A stretch of 64,000 bases of DNA from an uncultured bacterium (GTDB lineage: Bacteria > Verrucomicrobiota > Lentisphaeria > Victivallales > UBA1829). The translations under genes were made by a program, and so were the position numbers. The notes beneath the pieces were generated by a model. That model did not search any database and was not told where the DNA came from. It was given only the letters and a program-made list of their open reading frames with translations. This document shows, piece by piece, positions 42,749 through 51,390 of this stretch (positions are counted from its first letter, which is position 1; each line of letters starts with the position of its first letter). The stretch covers positions 62,001-126,000 of the forward strand of contig CASFTV010000002.1 in the NCBI GenBank assembly GCA_949297765.1, given 5' to 3'.

Positions 42749-45715
42749 ATGGAGGATGACACCAGACAGATGCCGGAACCGCCCGGAGATACGCTGGCCG
42801 GAATGGACACCGTTCCGGTCGATGTCGATGCTCTTTTCTCCGGTACGGATACCCAGGAGCAGACTACGCCGATCCGTCCGGAAAATCTCGAACTTACGGC
42901 CGACGATCTGCTCTCCTCCCTGACCCGCAAACCGCAGGATAAATATAAATTCCGCCGGAGCATCGGGCAGGGAGGCATGAAAGTCGTCATCCAGGTCAAG
43001 GACCGCGACACCACCCGCGACATCGCGATGGCGATGCTCCCGAACGCCGGAAACCGGCCGAAGGAGGAGATCCTCCGATTCATTGAGGAAGCGCGGATCA
43101 CGGCAAGTCTGGAACATCCGAACATTGTTCCGGTGCACGATATCGGCGTCGACAATTACGGATCGCCCTACTTCACCATGAAGCTGATTCGCGGAGAGAC
43201 CCTGGCTTCCGTTCTCCGGAAACTTCACGACGGCGATCCGGAGTATCTTGAAAACTATCCGCTCGACAAACTGCTCCGCATCTTCCTGAAGGTCTGCAAC
43301 GGAGTCGCCTTTGCCCACTCGAAAGGAGTGCTGCACCTGGACCTGAAGCCGGAGAACGTGCAGCTCGGCGACTACGGTGAAGTGATTCTGATGGACTGGG
43401 GACTGGCCCGTCTGGTCTCCGTCCCCGAACAGAATACCGATGCGCCTCCCGATCCCGCAATCCCGTGGACGGACAACCGGACCTGCGACGGCGTCCGCAA
43501 GGGAACCCCCGGCTACATGGCCCCGGAACAGGCCGCCGGAAAAAACAGCCAGAAAAGTTTCCGGACCGACGTCTATTCGCTCGGAGCCATTCTCTACTCC
43601 ATTCTGACCTACTGCAATCCGCTGGAGGGGAACGATGTGAAGAAATTGCTGGCCGCGACCGTCCGGGGCGCAATCGTTCCTCCGTCGCAGCGGGTTCCGG
43701 GCCGTCTCATTCCCGCCGGTCTGGAGGCGGTGGTCCTCAAGGCAATGGCGCTTCAGCCGGAAAAGCGGTATTCCGGCGCAAAGGAACTCCGCAACGAGGT
43801 TCTTGCCTATCTCAGCGGCCATGCAACCCATGCGGAACGGGCAACCTGGATGAAAAAGGCTTTTCTTCTGATGCGGCGTCACCGGATCACCTCCATTGCG
43901 GTCGCGGTCGCGCTCCTGCTGGGGCTCGGAACGGGCATTTACGCCGCGATCGACTACGATCTCCAGCATGGCGACTGGATCTCCGTCTATGATGCGGATT
44001 TCCGGAAGGAGGATCTTTCGGAGAGTTTCTCCTGCTATGACGCGTATCTGAAGGAGGAGAGAAAAATCTGGACCAGAACTCCCGACGGACTGAAGGTCCA
44101 GCCGGGGGAATGGCTCTGGCTGACGGATCCTAAAATCAAAGAGAATGTCCGCGTGGTGATGGCTTTTTCCACGACCTCCTCGGGGGGAGGGATCGACATC
44201 TGCATCAACGCGCGCCGTCTGCCGGTCCGCACCTGGCGCGATTTTCCCTGCGGATACGGCGCCCGGATCAGCGGAACCGCAAACGGAATGGATCAGATTT
44301 TGAAAAATGAGTCGCAGAGTTCCGCTCCGGAGATGATTTCCGCTTCTCCGGCGGGAACGGACCGGTCCGGAAAACGGATCCATACGGTTGAATTCATCCG
44401 CCGCAGCGACCGTCTGTCTCTCAAAATCGACGGAATGGAGATTTCGGCAACCGATTTGTTTCCGTTCGCGGGACGCGATTATGCGTCGATCGGAGTCCGT
44501 TCGTTTGATTCGTCGATCCGGATCCGGAGTCTGCGGGTCTGCCGCCTGACGCTGCCGCAGAAGTCGAGCCCGGTCGTCGCGGGAGACTCGCTGGTGGAGA
44601 CCCGGCATTTCGCCGACGCGATCGAAAAGTACCTGACCATTGCGGACGACTATGTGCGCGGCCCGGTTGCCGAAGAGGCGCTCGCAAAGGCCTATGTGAC
44701 GGCGGCGTCGCATGTGAGCGATCCTCAGAAACGCTCGCAGATCCTGATCGGCGTCAAGCGGCGGATCGCGTCGCGTTTCAACACGTTCGCATACCGGACG
44801 AAACTTCTGGAGATCGACGCGCTGATGCTCTGGAAGGATGAAAATTACAAATCGTCGCTTTCGATCGTGAACGACATTCTTTCGCGCAGCCCGAACAGCG
44901 GGATCATGAAGAGCATTCTTCAGCTGCCGCACACACGGCTCCCGGAGTATCTGCTGCCGGAATTTCTGGATCTTGTCGCCCGGACGCGGGATCTGACGCG
45001 CCTGAATCTTTCCAGTTACGGCATCCGGAATCTGGCTCCGCTGGCCGGGATGCGCCTGACCTATCTGAACTGCTCCGGAAACAATCTTTCCGCTCTGACC
45101 GGGCTGGAAGGAATGCCGCTGGAATATCTGGACTGTTCGGAAAACAGGATTGCTTCTCTGGAGCCGCTGCGGGGAATGCCGCTCAAGGTGGTGGCGTGCC
45201 AGATCAACCAGATTTCCGATCTTTCTCCGCTCGACACCGCCACCCTGAAGGATCTGAACTGCGCGTGGAACCTGATCCGTTCGCTGGATTCGCTCCGCAG
45301 CGTTTCTCTGGAACGGCTGGTCTGCCGCGGAAACGGAATCGAAAATCTCGCTCCGCTGCGGGGAATGCCGCTGAAAAATCTGGATGCCGGGATGAATCCG
45401 CTGGACTCGCTGGCGGTGCTCAAGGAGCTGCCTCTGGAATGGCTTCTGCTGGATGCCACGCCGGTGGAATCGCTGGAGTCGCTCCGCAGGATGCCGCTGC
45501 GGCTGCTGTCGATTGCGAACTGTTCGAACATCAAGGATTTTTCTCCGCTTCTCGGACTGCACGCTCTGGAGGTGCTGATTATTCCCCGCGGGATGGATGC
45601 TTCGATCCTCGCGGAACTGCGCCGCCGTTCCGGTCTCGTGATCCTCAACGCCGGCGAGAATGACGCCTACGGCGATCCCGACGGGTATCTCTCCCGTTCC
45701 CCTCGGAAAGAATGA
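42749..45715 (+). CDS. Membrane Ser/Thr kinase-like protein with C-terminal leucine-rich repeats
   Basis: 988-aa protein. Residues about 66-365 are a Hanks-type kinase domain: Gly loop IGQGGMKVV, catalytic loop HLDLKPEN (Asp198), Mg-binding DWG (Asp216) and APE-like MAPEQAAG. The strand beta3 motif that normally reads VAIK is IAMAML, so the ATP-anchoring Lys is replaced by Ala95. A single membrane span lies near 380-403 (SIAVAVALLLGLGTGIYAAI). A beta-sandwich-like region (about 410-600), a helical TPR-like stretch (about 610-740) and eight or nine 21-22-residue leucine-rich repeats (about 750-960, for example MPLEYLDCSENRIASLEPLRG) follow. Topology suggests a cytoplasmic kinase-like domain and exported LRRs. 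It may be a pseudokinase or use a displaced Lys. Confidence 0.87.
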   Translation: MEDDTRQMPEPPGDTLAGMDTVPVDVDALFSGTDTQEQTTPIRPENLELTADDLLSSLTRKPQDKYKFRRSIGQGGMKVVIQVKDRDTTRDIAMAMLPNAGNRPKEEILRFIEEARITASLEHPNIVPVHDIGVDNYGSPYFTMKLIRGETLASVLRKLHDGDPEYLENYPLDKLLRIFLKVCNGVAFAHSKGVLHLDLKPENVQLGDYGEVILMDWGLARLVSVPEQNTDAPPDPAIPWTDNRTCDGVRKGTPGYMAPEQAAGKNSQKSFRTDVYSLGAILYSILTYCNPLEGNDVKKLLAATVRGAIVPPSQRVPGRLIPAGLEAVVLKAMALQPEKRYSGAKELRNEVLAYLSGHATHAERATWMKKAFLLMRRHRITSIAVAVALLLGLGTGIYAAIDYDLQHGDWISVYDADFRKEDLSESFSCYDAYLKEERKIWTRTPDGLKVQPGEWLWLTDPKIKENVRVVMAFSTTSSGGGIDICINARRLPVRTWRDFPCGYGARISGTANGMDQILKNESQSSAPEMISASPAGTDRSGKRIHTVEFIRRSDRLSLKIDGMEISATDLFPFAGRDYASIGVRSFDSSIRIRSLRVCRLTLPQKSSPVVAGDSLVETRHFADAIEKYLTIADDYVRGPVAEEALAKAYVTAASHVSDPQKRSQILIGVKRRIASRFNTFAYRTKLLEIDALMLWKDENYKSSLSIVNDILSRSPNSGIMKSILQLPHTRLPEYLLPEFLDLVARTRDLTRLNLSSYGIRNLAPLAGMRLTYLNCSGNNLSALTGLEGMPLEYLDCSENRIASLEPLRGMPLKVVACQINQISDLSPLDTATLKDLNCAWNLIRSLDSLRSVSLERLVCRGNGIENLAPLRGMPLKNLDAGMNPLDSLAVLKELPLEWLLLDATPVESLESLRRMPLRLLSIANCSNIKDFSPLLGLHALEVLIIPRGMDASILAELRRRSGLVILNAGENDAYGDPDGYLSRSPRKE

Positions 45716-45746
45716 GTCCGGAAAGAGGACTTCTCCGGCGGCCGAT

Positions 45747-45774
45747 TTGAAATTCTGAAAAATTGCGTTATACT
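45747..45774 (+). promoter_or_regulatory. Predicted promoter of the iron alcohol dehydrogenase gene
   Basis: TTGAAA (45747-45752), 16-bp spacer, TATACT (45769-45774), leaving a leader of about 60 bases with a small CCCGC/GCGGG hairpin. Confidence 0.6.
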
Positions 45775-45843
45775 CTTTCCGGGAGGGAACCCGCGGATGC
45801 GGGGGCGTGTCCATATCGGAAATCAACCCGGAAGGAGGATCTT

Positions 45844-47058
45844 ATGTTTCAGAACAGTTTGGACATCGGAAAAGTGACGGAACTCCGCTTGAAAACTCTC
45901 GTTTATTTCGGATGCGGCGCCATTGCGAAAATCAGGGAGATCGCCGAACAGCTGGAAAAACGCGGAATCCGGAAGATTCTTGTCGTGACCGGCCGGGGGG
46001 CGTACAAAAGAACCGGCGCGTGGGATCATGTGGTCCCGGCGCTCGCCGAACATAAAATTGAGTTTGTGCTGTTCGACAGAGTTTCGCCCAATCCGACCAC
46101 GGCGCAGATTGACGAAGCCGTCGCGCTGGGAAAGAGTGCCGGAGCTCAGGCGGTTCTCTGCATCGGCGGAGGAAGCGCGATCGACGCGGGAAAAAGCGCC
46201 GCGATTCTGCTGGCGAATCCGCAGTACACGGCGGCGGATCTTTATGGATATCGGTTCACGCCGGAGACCGCTCTGCCGATCATTGCCGTCAACCTGACCC
46301 ACGGGACGGGGACCGAGGCGGACCGCGTCGCGGTGGCCACAATCCTGGAAAACGAATACAAGCCGGCCATCGCATACGACTGCATCTATCCGACCTGGTC
46401 CATCGACGATCCCGCGCTGATGACCGGACTGTCCGAAAAACAGACCCGTTTCGTCAGCATTGATGCGGTGAATCACTGCGTCGAGGCGGTCACAAGCGTG
46501 ATTGCAAGTCCGCTTTCGATTTCGCTCGGTCGCGAAGCGGTGGCGCTCGTTGCGCAGTATCTTCCCGCGGTGCTGAAGGATCCGAATGATCTGACCGCCC
46601 GGTACTATCTGCTGTATGCGTCGCTGCTGGCGGGCGTCTCGTTCGACAACGGAATGCTTCACTACACCCATGCGCTGGAGCACCCGCTGAGCGCGGTCAA
46701 GCCGGATCTGACCCACGGACTCGGCCTGTCCATGCTGCTTCCGGCCGTGGTCGAACACATCTATCCGGTGCGCCCGGTGGTGCTGGCGGATGTCCTCGCT
46801 CCTCTGGTTCCCGGACTCAAGGGCGATCCGGCGGAGGCGGAAGCGGCCGCAAAAGGTGTCGAACGCTGGCTCGTAAGCGTCGGCGCCCCGGAAAAGCTCT
46901 CCGACGAAGGTTTCTCCGAGGCGGATGTGGAGAAACTGGTCGATCTGGCGTTTACCACGCCGTCGCTCGGATTCCTGCTCTCGCTGGCTCCGAACAAGGC
47001 GGATCGTGAGGCCGTGAGGAAAATCTACAGCAACTCGCTGAAGCCGCTGAACGCATAA
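45844..47058 (+). CDS. Iron-containing alcohol dehydrogenase
   Basis: 404-aa family III alcohol dehydrogenase. The dinucleotide-binding part shows LCIGGGSAIDAGKSAA. Iron ligands lie in SIDAVNHCVEAV (Asp/His) and LHYTHALEHPLSAVKPDLTHG (two His). The NLTHGTGTEADRVAV segment is typical of the group. Probable role is NAD(P)H-linked reduction of an aldehyde to an alcohol in fermentation, or 4-hydroxybutyrate metabolism with the CoA-transferase at 26935 (unlinked, so a guess). The start at 45844 has AAGGAGGA immediately upstream; the frame is open to 45763, but that sequence is the promoter/leader. Confidence 0.9.
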   Translation: MFQNSLDIGKVTELRLKTLVYFGCGAIAKIREIAEQLEKRGIRKILVVTGRGAYKRTGAWDHVVPALAEHKIEFVLFDRVSPNPTTAQIDEAVALGKSAGAQAVLCIGGGSAIDAGKSAAILLANPQYTAADLYGYRFTPETALPIIAVNLTHGTGTEADRVAVATILENEYKPAIAYDCIYPTWSIDDPALMTGLSEKQTRFVSIDAVNHCVEAVTSVIASPLSISLGREAVALVAQYLPAVLKDPNDLTARYYLLYASLLAGVSFDNGMLHYTHALEHPLSAVKPDLTHGLGLSMLLPAVVEHIYPVRPVVLADVLAPLVPGLKGDPAEAEAAAKGVERWLVSVGAPEKLSDEGFSEADVEKLVDLAFTTPSLGFLLSLAPNKADREAVRKIYSNSLKPLNA

Positions 47059-47082
47059 CGGATCTTCCGCTTCTGCGCGGAG

Positions 47083-47109
47083 ACGGCCGTCCATGTTCCG
47101 GACGGCCGT
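47083..47109. terminator. Hairpin terminator between alcohol dehydrogenase and LacI genes
   Basis: Arms ACGGCCGTCC (47083-47092) and GGACGGCCGT (47100-47109) with a 7-base loop, followed by TCCATTTT. It lies between convergent genes and can serve both. Confidence 0.75.
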
Positions 47110-47115
47110 TCCATT

Positions 47116-48066
47116 TTAAAAGGTGTGGAACGCGGCCGGGGGAACCGGGACAATCTGCGGAGCAACCCGTTCTCCGTTGAGCTGACGGAGAATCAGATCC
47201 GCCGCAGTTTCCGCGATTTTTCGGAAATCCTGAATACAGAGGAAAATCGGTCCGAATGCGTTCCGGTGGTCGGGCAGCGTATGGTCGAAGGCCGCCGTGA
47301 GAAAGCCCGGGGGCAGGGCCGGAACAAGCGGATGAAAATCGTTGGTGCCGTTGGAAAACACCGCCGGTTTCCGGATGGCGTGTTCCCGCAGAAAACGCGG
47401 AACTGTTTCGGGGGCGGGAGAGGCGAGAAAAGGGATGTCCCGGAGTTTCAGCTCCCGGAGAAGATGTTCCTTCCGGTCGCGGGAGACCGTGTTGTGTGCA
47501 TGATAGCAGAGAATGGCTCCATCCATGCCGGCGGATTCCGCAAGATCACAGAGTCCGCGCATGGCGATGGCGTTGTCCGTTGTGACGGCGGGGAGGGGAT
47601 AGCCGCTGAACCAGCGGTCCAGACACACTCGGGGACAGCGGATCGAATCCAGAACGGTCCGGGTTTCCGGAGTCAGGAAGGCATCGCCCGGAGTGAAGAG
47701 AATGGCACCGTCGCAGATCTTCTGCGTCAGAATGCTCAGACGCGCCGGATAGAGCTCGTTTGCGTTCGGCGCATAGGAGAGGATCATCAGCGTGTAGCCG
47801 TGTTCCGCAAAGATCTCGTTGAGGCAGACCGCCGCTTCCCGTTCCACCTGGAATTCCAGAGATCCCATCAGCAGCGCGATGATCCGGGTTTTCCCGTCCG
47901 CGAGATTCCGGGCGTTGAGATTGGGAACGTATCCGTGTTCCGCCGCGAGAGCGGCAATCTGCTTCCGCGTGGCCTCCCGGACGCGCGGATCGTTCCGCAG
48001 CGCCCGCGAGACTGTGGATGGATTCCGTCCCGCGAGCTTCGCCAGATCGTGGATCGTGAGACTCAT
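47116..48066 (-). CDS. LacI-family transcriptional regulator of the alpha-mannosidase operon
   Basis: 316-aa regulator. The N-terminal helix-turn-helix and hinge are TIHDLAKLAGRNPSTVSRALRNDPRV and EHGYVPNLNARNL. The remainder is a sugar-binding periplasmic-protein-like domain (IIALLMGSLEFQVEREAAVCL). The start at 48066 overlaps the mannosidase stop by ATGA; upstream frame sequence lies inside that gene and is rejected. Two CG-centred palindromes at 51171-51208 upstream of the mannosidase fit a LacI-type operator, so it probably represses its own operon until a mannose-containing ligand appears. Confidence 0.9.
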   Translation of the reverse strand: MSLTIHDLAKLAGRNPSTVSRALRNDPRVREATRKQIAALAAEHGYVPNLNARNLADGKTRIIALLMGSLEFQVEREAAVCLNEIFAEHGYTLMILSYAPNANELYPARLSILTQKICDGAILFTPGDAFLTPETRTVLDSIRCPRVCLDRWFSGYPLPAVTTDNAIAMRGLCDLAESAGMDGAILCYHAHNTVSRDRKEHLLRELKLRDIPFLASPAPETVPRFLREHAIRKPAVFSNGTNDFHPLVPALPPGFLTAAFDHTLPDHRNAFGPIFLCIQDFRKIAETAADLILRQLNGERVAPQIVPVPPAAFHTF

Positions 48067-51000
48067 GATTTCAGCTTGAAGGTCTTGATCTCGAACGGCT
48101 TGAAGGAAAGTTCGACGTCTCCGTCCGCGGACGGCAGCTCCGCTTCCTCGGTCCATTCGAGAAGATTGGTCTCAACGACCCGCAGATTCCTGTCGCGCAG
48201 ATGGAGAACGCCTTTCGCCGCCGCTCCTCTGGTTTCGACCGCGCGGATCACCAGGCACTCCTCCTTTTCCGCCTTTTTGACAATTTCCAGCGTGATGGAA
48301 TCGGAATCGATGGAACAGGGCGGAAGCGCTCCTTTCGCCGCATTGTCGAACACCCGCGGCTTCCGGTTCAGAAGTGCCGCCTGGCGCATGACATTCGAAT
48401 CCACAAGAGAGCCCTTGTGCGGAAGCAGGGAGTAGGTGAATTCGTGATGACCCTGGTCGGCAAAACTGTCCGGCGCGGTGGTCGAGCGGAGAAGTGCAAG
48501 GTCCAGAACACCGTCCTTGACCTTGTGTCCGTATTTGCAGTCGTTCAGGAGGGCGACGCCGTGACGGTCGTCGGAGATGTCGGCATAGCGCTGACCGGCA
48601 ACTTCGAACTGCGCCATATCCCAGCTGGTGTTGTTGTGCATGGTGCGGCGGACATAGCCGTACTGAATGTCGAACGAGGCGCTGTCGGTGAATACGTTGA
48701 CCGGGAACGCCGTCCGGAGCATCCGGTGCGTTTCGTGCCACTCGACTTCCGTTTTGAAGTCCAGACGCGTTCCGGAGGATTCCAGAACCACGGTCTGGCG
48801 GATGGTCGAAGCGGAGAGGGCAAGTTCGAACTCCAGAATGGAGCGAAGCGGTCCGCAAACCGTTTTCCGCGCCCGCACGGAGGTCGGATGGAGCGGCTCC
48901 TGACGCGGATAGTAGACATCCACATCCCAGGCATCCCAGCAGACCGGATTGTCCACATAGAGCGAGAGTTCATTGCCGCTCTCCCCGGGTTTGAGAATGG
49001 ATTCTCCGGTCGTCTTGTCGATTGCCTCAAGCAGGCGGGCGTCCGGAGAGAAGGTGTAGCGGACCTCGTCGTTTTCCAGAACAAGATCGCCGGAGCCGGT
49101 TTCCGCCGGACAGGCGCGTTCCGAACCCTTCTTCAGAAGCGTCACGGAACTCTTCGGCAGGAAAACCCGGACTTCCGTGCGTCCGTTTTCGTGCTGGACC
49201 GGAAGCTCGGCGCCGGATTCGTCCAGAACGGTGCAGTTGTTCCAGGATTCCGGAAGTTCGACAAGCGTGTCGTAATCGTAGGAAAGGGTGTTCAGGAGAA
49301 GCGCATGGTCCGCGGTTTTCGGGAACAGCTGTTCCGCTGCCCGGGCGATCAGCGATTCACAGAGCGCGGCCAGCTGCGCGTGCTCCTTCTCGGTCGTCTC
49401 GTAGACCAGCGTGATCGACGAGCCGGGAATGATGTCGTGGAACTGGTTCAGCAGAAGGAGCTTCCATGCGCCGTCCAGCTCCTTCGCCGGATAGAGGGCG
49501 GGAGGAAGCATCGAACAGAGAAATTCCGTTTCGGCAAGAAGCTGTTCGCACTTGCGGTTGTTGCGCTTGGTCCGCGACTGCGTGGTGAGCGTGCCGCGGT
49601 GGAGTTCCAGATAGAGTTCGCCTTTCCAGACGGGAAGTTCCGCCCGGGATTTCTCCAGACATTCGAAGAAGTGATCGGCTCGGTCGAATTTGAGATGCGG
49701 ACAGGTGTCGAGCGAGGCTTCACGCTTTCCGATTTCGACCAGTTCCGTGAACGGCCCGCCGCCGCCGTCGCCGATTCCGTAAAGACTCATGAAATCGGAA
49801 AGGCTGTCGCCTTCGGTGTAGCGGTTCTGGGCTTTCACCAGCTCTTTCGGAAGAAGCATGGAGTTGTAGGTATCCTCCGGCGGGAAGTGGGTCAGGACCT
49901 CGCTTCCGTCGATGCCTCTCCAGCGGAAGCTCTGGTACGGGAAGCGGTTGAACTGGCTCCATGAAAGTTTCTGGGTCAGGAAGAAATCGCACGCCGATTT
50001 CCGGATGATCTGGGGGAGGGCGGCGGAATAGCCGAACACATCGGGAATCCAGAGATTCTTTACGTCGAACCCGAACTCGTCCATGAAGAAATTCTTTCCG
50101 TGGAGGAACTGACGGACCATGGATTCCCCGCTGATGAGGTTGCAGTCCGCTTCGACCCACATGCCTCCCTGAATTTCCCACCGTCCCGATGCAACGGCAT
50201 CCTTGAGCTTCCGGTAGAGGGTCGGATAGTGCTCCTTCACAAACGCGTAGTGCTGCGCGGCGGAGGCTCCGAAGACATAATCGGGATATTCTTCCATCAG
50301 CGCAAGCTGGGAGCTGAAGGTCCGGGCGCATTTGCGGATCGTCTCCCGGACCGGCCAGAGCCAGCCGGTGTCGATGTGGGCATGGCCGACCGCATGGGCG
50401 GTCATCATCGAGCCGGAGGGGGCGACATCGAAGATCTGTTTCAGCACGGCGCGGGCGGCCGCGGCGTTGGAGGGCGTATCGTTGTAGGCATCCGCCGCCT
50501 TGCTGATGAGAAACAGAAAACGGCTCCGGCGGAAGTCGTTTTCCGGAAGCCCTTCGATCAGCGAGCAGAGAACCAGAAGATCCAGGTAGAGATGCCAGAC
50601 CTCCCGTTCAAAAACGGCAAGCGAACAGTCGACAAGCGTTCCGGTGAAGTGGCCGCGGGGATGCTGCCTGCGCAGCTCCTTCTCCTCTTCAAAGACCAGT
50701 CCGAACAGACGGTTCGCCGCACCCTCGATCCAGAATTCGAGCGTTTCCCCTGCGGCGCGGGGGCCTTTGAGAAGATAACGGTTTTTTGTGTATTTGTCGG
50801 AAAATCCGCTGGCGTTGGTCAGACCGTAGACCGGGGTGCCTTCCGCGTCGAAAATCAGGGCTTCCCCGCCGAAGTTCGCCAGAAGAGCGATCTCCCGTCC
50901 CGCAAAACGCTCCGGAACGGTTCCCGTGATGTGGAACCAGGCGCTTTCCCAGTCCTCGCCCCATTTCTCTCCTTTGCTCAGCGGCTTGTAGGGGAGGGCG

Positions 51001-51143
51001 AGACGATCCTGAAACTGTACCGGATCCTTGCTGTGCGCGTATTCGCACGTCAGGTCGATGCGGTCCGAATAGATCTCCTGTCTGACCCGGTCGCGGAACA
51101 CCGTCGCCCGGCGCCAGTAAAACTCGATTTCCTTGGGAAACAT
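48063..51143 (-). CDS. Glycoside hydrolase family 38 alpha-mannosidase
   Basis: 1026-aa cytoplasmic alpha-mannosidase-like enzyme. Residues about 1-215 form an N-terminal beta domain (DWESAWFHITGTVP). The GH38 catalytic domain (about 250-510) has the zinc ligands in AVGHAHIDTGWLWPVRET and the nucleophile Asp in NLWIPDVFGYSAALPQI. A middle helical domain and the C-terminal beta-sandwiches (about 640-1026, ending LSFKPFEIKTFKLKS) follow. There is no signal peptide. The ATG at 51143 is chosen over an upstream one because AAAGG precedes it and earlier codons overlap the operators. It is cotranscribed with the LacI gene and probably trims alpha-mannosides from imported N-glycan-type oligosaccharides. 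Confidence 0.92.
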   Translation of the reverse strand: MFPKEIEFYWRRATVFRDRVRQEIYSDRIDLTCEYAHSKDPVQFQDRLALPYKPLSKGEKWGEDWESAWFHITGTVPERFAGREIALLANFGGEALIFDAEGTPVYGLTNASGFSDKYTKNRYLLKGPRAAGETLEFWIEGAANRLFGLVFEEEKELRRQHPRGHFTGTLVDCSLAVFEREVWHLYLDLLVLCSLIEGLPENDFRRSRFLFLISKAADAYNDTPSNAAAARAVLKQIFDVAPSGSMMTAHAVGHAHIDTGWLWPVRETIRKCARTFSSQLALMEEYPDYVFGASAAQHYAFVKEHYPTLYRKLKDAVASGRWEIQGGMWVEADCNLISGESMVRQFLHGKNFFMDEFGFDVKNLWIPDVFGYSAALPQIIRKSACDFFLTQKLSWSQFNRFPYQSFRWRGIDGSEVLTHFPPEDTYNSMLLPKELVKAQNRYTEGDSLSDFMSLYGIGDGGGGPFTELVEIGKREASLDTCPHLKFDRADHFFECLEKSRAELPVWKGELYLELHRGTLTTQSRTKRNNRKCEQLLAETEFLCSMLPPALYPAKELDGAWKLLLLNQFHDIIPGSSITLVYETTEKEHAQLAALCESLIARAAEQLFPKTADHALLLNTLSYDYDTLVELPESWNNCTVLDESGAELPVQHENGRTEVRVFLPKSSVTLLKKGSERACPAETGSGDLVLENDEVRYTFSPDARLLEAIDKTTGESILKPGESGNELSLYVDNPVCWDAWDVDVYYPRQEPLHPTSVRARKTVCGPLRSILEFELALSASTIRQTVVLESSGTRLDFKTEVEWHETHRMLRTAFPVNVFTDSASFDIQYGYVRRTMHNNTSWDMAQFEVAGQRYADISDDRHGVALLNDCKYGHKVKDGVLDLALLRSTTAPDSFADQGHHEFTYSLLPHKGSLVDSNVMRQAALLNRKPRVFDNAAKGALPPCSIDSDSITLEIVKKAEKEECLVIRAVETRGAAAKGVLHLRDRNLRVVETNLLEWTEEAELPSADGDVELSFKPFEIKTFKLKS

Positions 51144-51170
51144 GGTGAAAAACCTTTCGTTTGTTGTTAA

Positions 51171-51186
51171 ATGCAATCGGTTGCAT
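51171..51186. promoter_or_regulatory. LacI-type operator, promoter-distal copy
   Basis: ATGCAATCGGTTGCAT is a near-perfect palindrome centred on CG (one mismatched pair), the classic LacI-family operator shape. It lies downstream of the -10 box of the mannosidase promoter. Confidence 0.7.
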
Positions 51187-51190
51187 TGTT

Positions 51191-51218
51191 AAAATACAAC
51201 CGGTTGCAAAAAAGTCAA
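51191..51218 (-). promoter_or_regulatory. Predicted promoter of the alpha-mannosidase/LacI operon
   Basis: On the minus strand, TTGACT (51218-51213), 16-bp spacer, TATTTT (51196-51191). The second operator occupies the spacer, so bound repressor would block RNA polymerase. Confidence 0.6.
51195..51208. promoter_or_regulatory. LacI-type operator inside the promoter spacer
   Basis: TACAACCGGTTGCA is a CG-centred palindrome with one mismatched pair. Its centre is 23 bp from that of the operator at 51171, about two helical turns, allowing two dimers on one DNA face. Confidence 0.7.
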
Positions 51219-51390
51219 GAAGGGAAGAAAAAAAAGAGGAAACAAACCGTTTGGAAGAGAAGGGGAAAAAGAGGATTTTCCGGGAAGTGAATGAAAAATC
51301 ACAATTTTTTTACAAATCACGGGTTTTTTTTGAAAACTGTGCTATATTAACACGAATATGCGAATTTTTCATTACTAACATGGAGTTGAA

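Noticed and set aside
42458-45826. A 1122-codon open frame on the minus strand opposite the kinase-LRR gene
   Set aside because: Antisense shadow with low-complexity Arg/Gln/His content and no domain; the sense strand has clear kinase and LRR motifs.
51330-51348. TTGAAA and TATATT before aspS as a promoter
   Set aside because: Only 7 bases separate them; no properly spaced -35 could be found for the TATATT.
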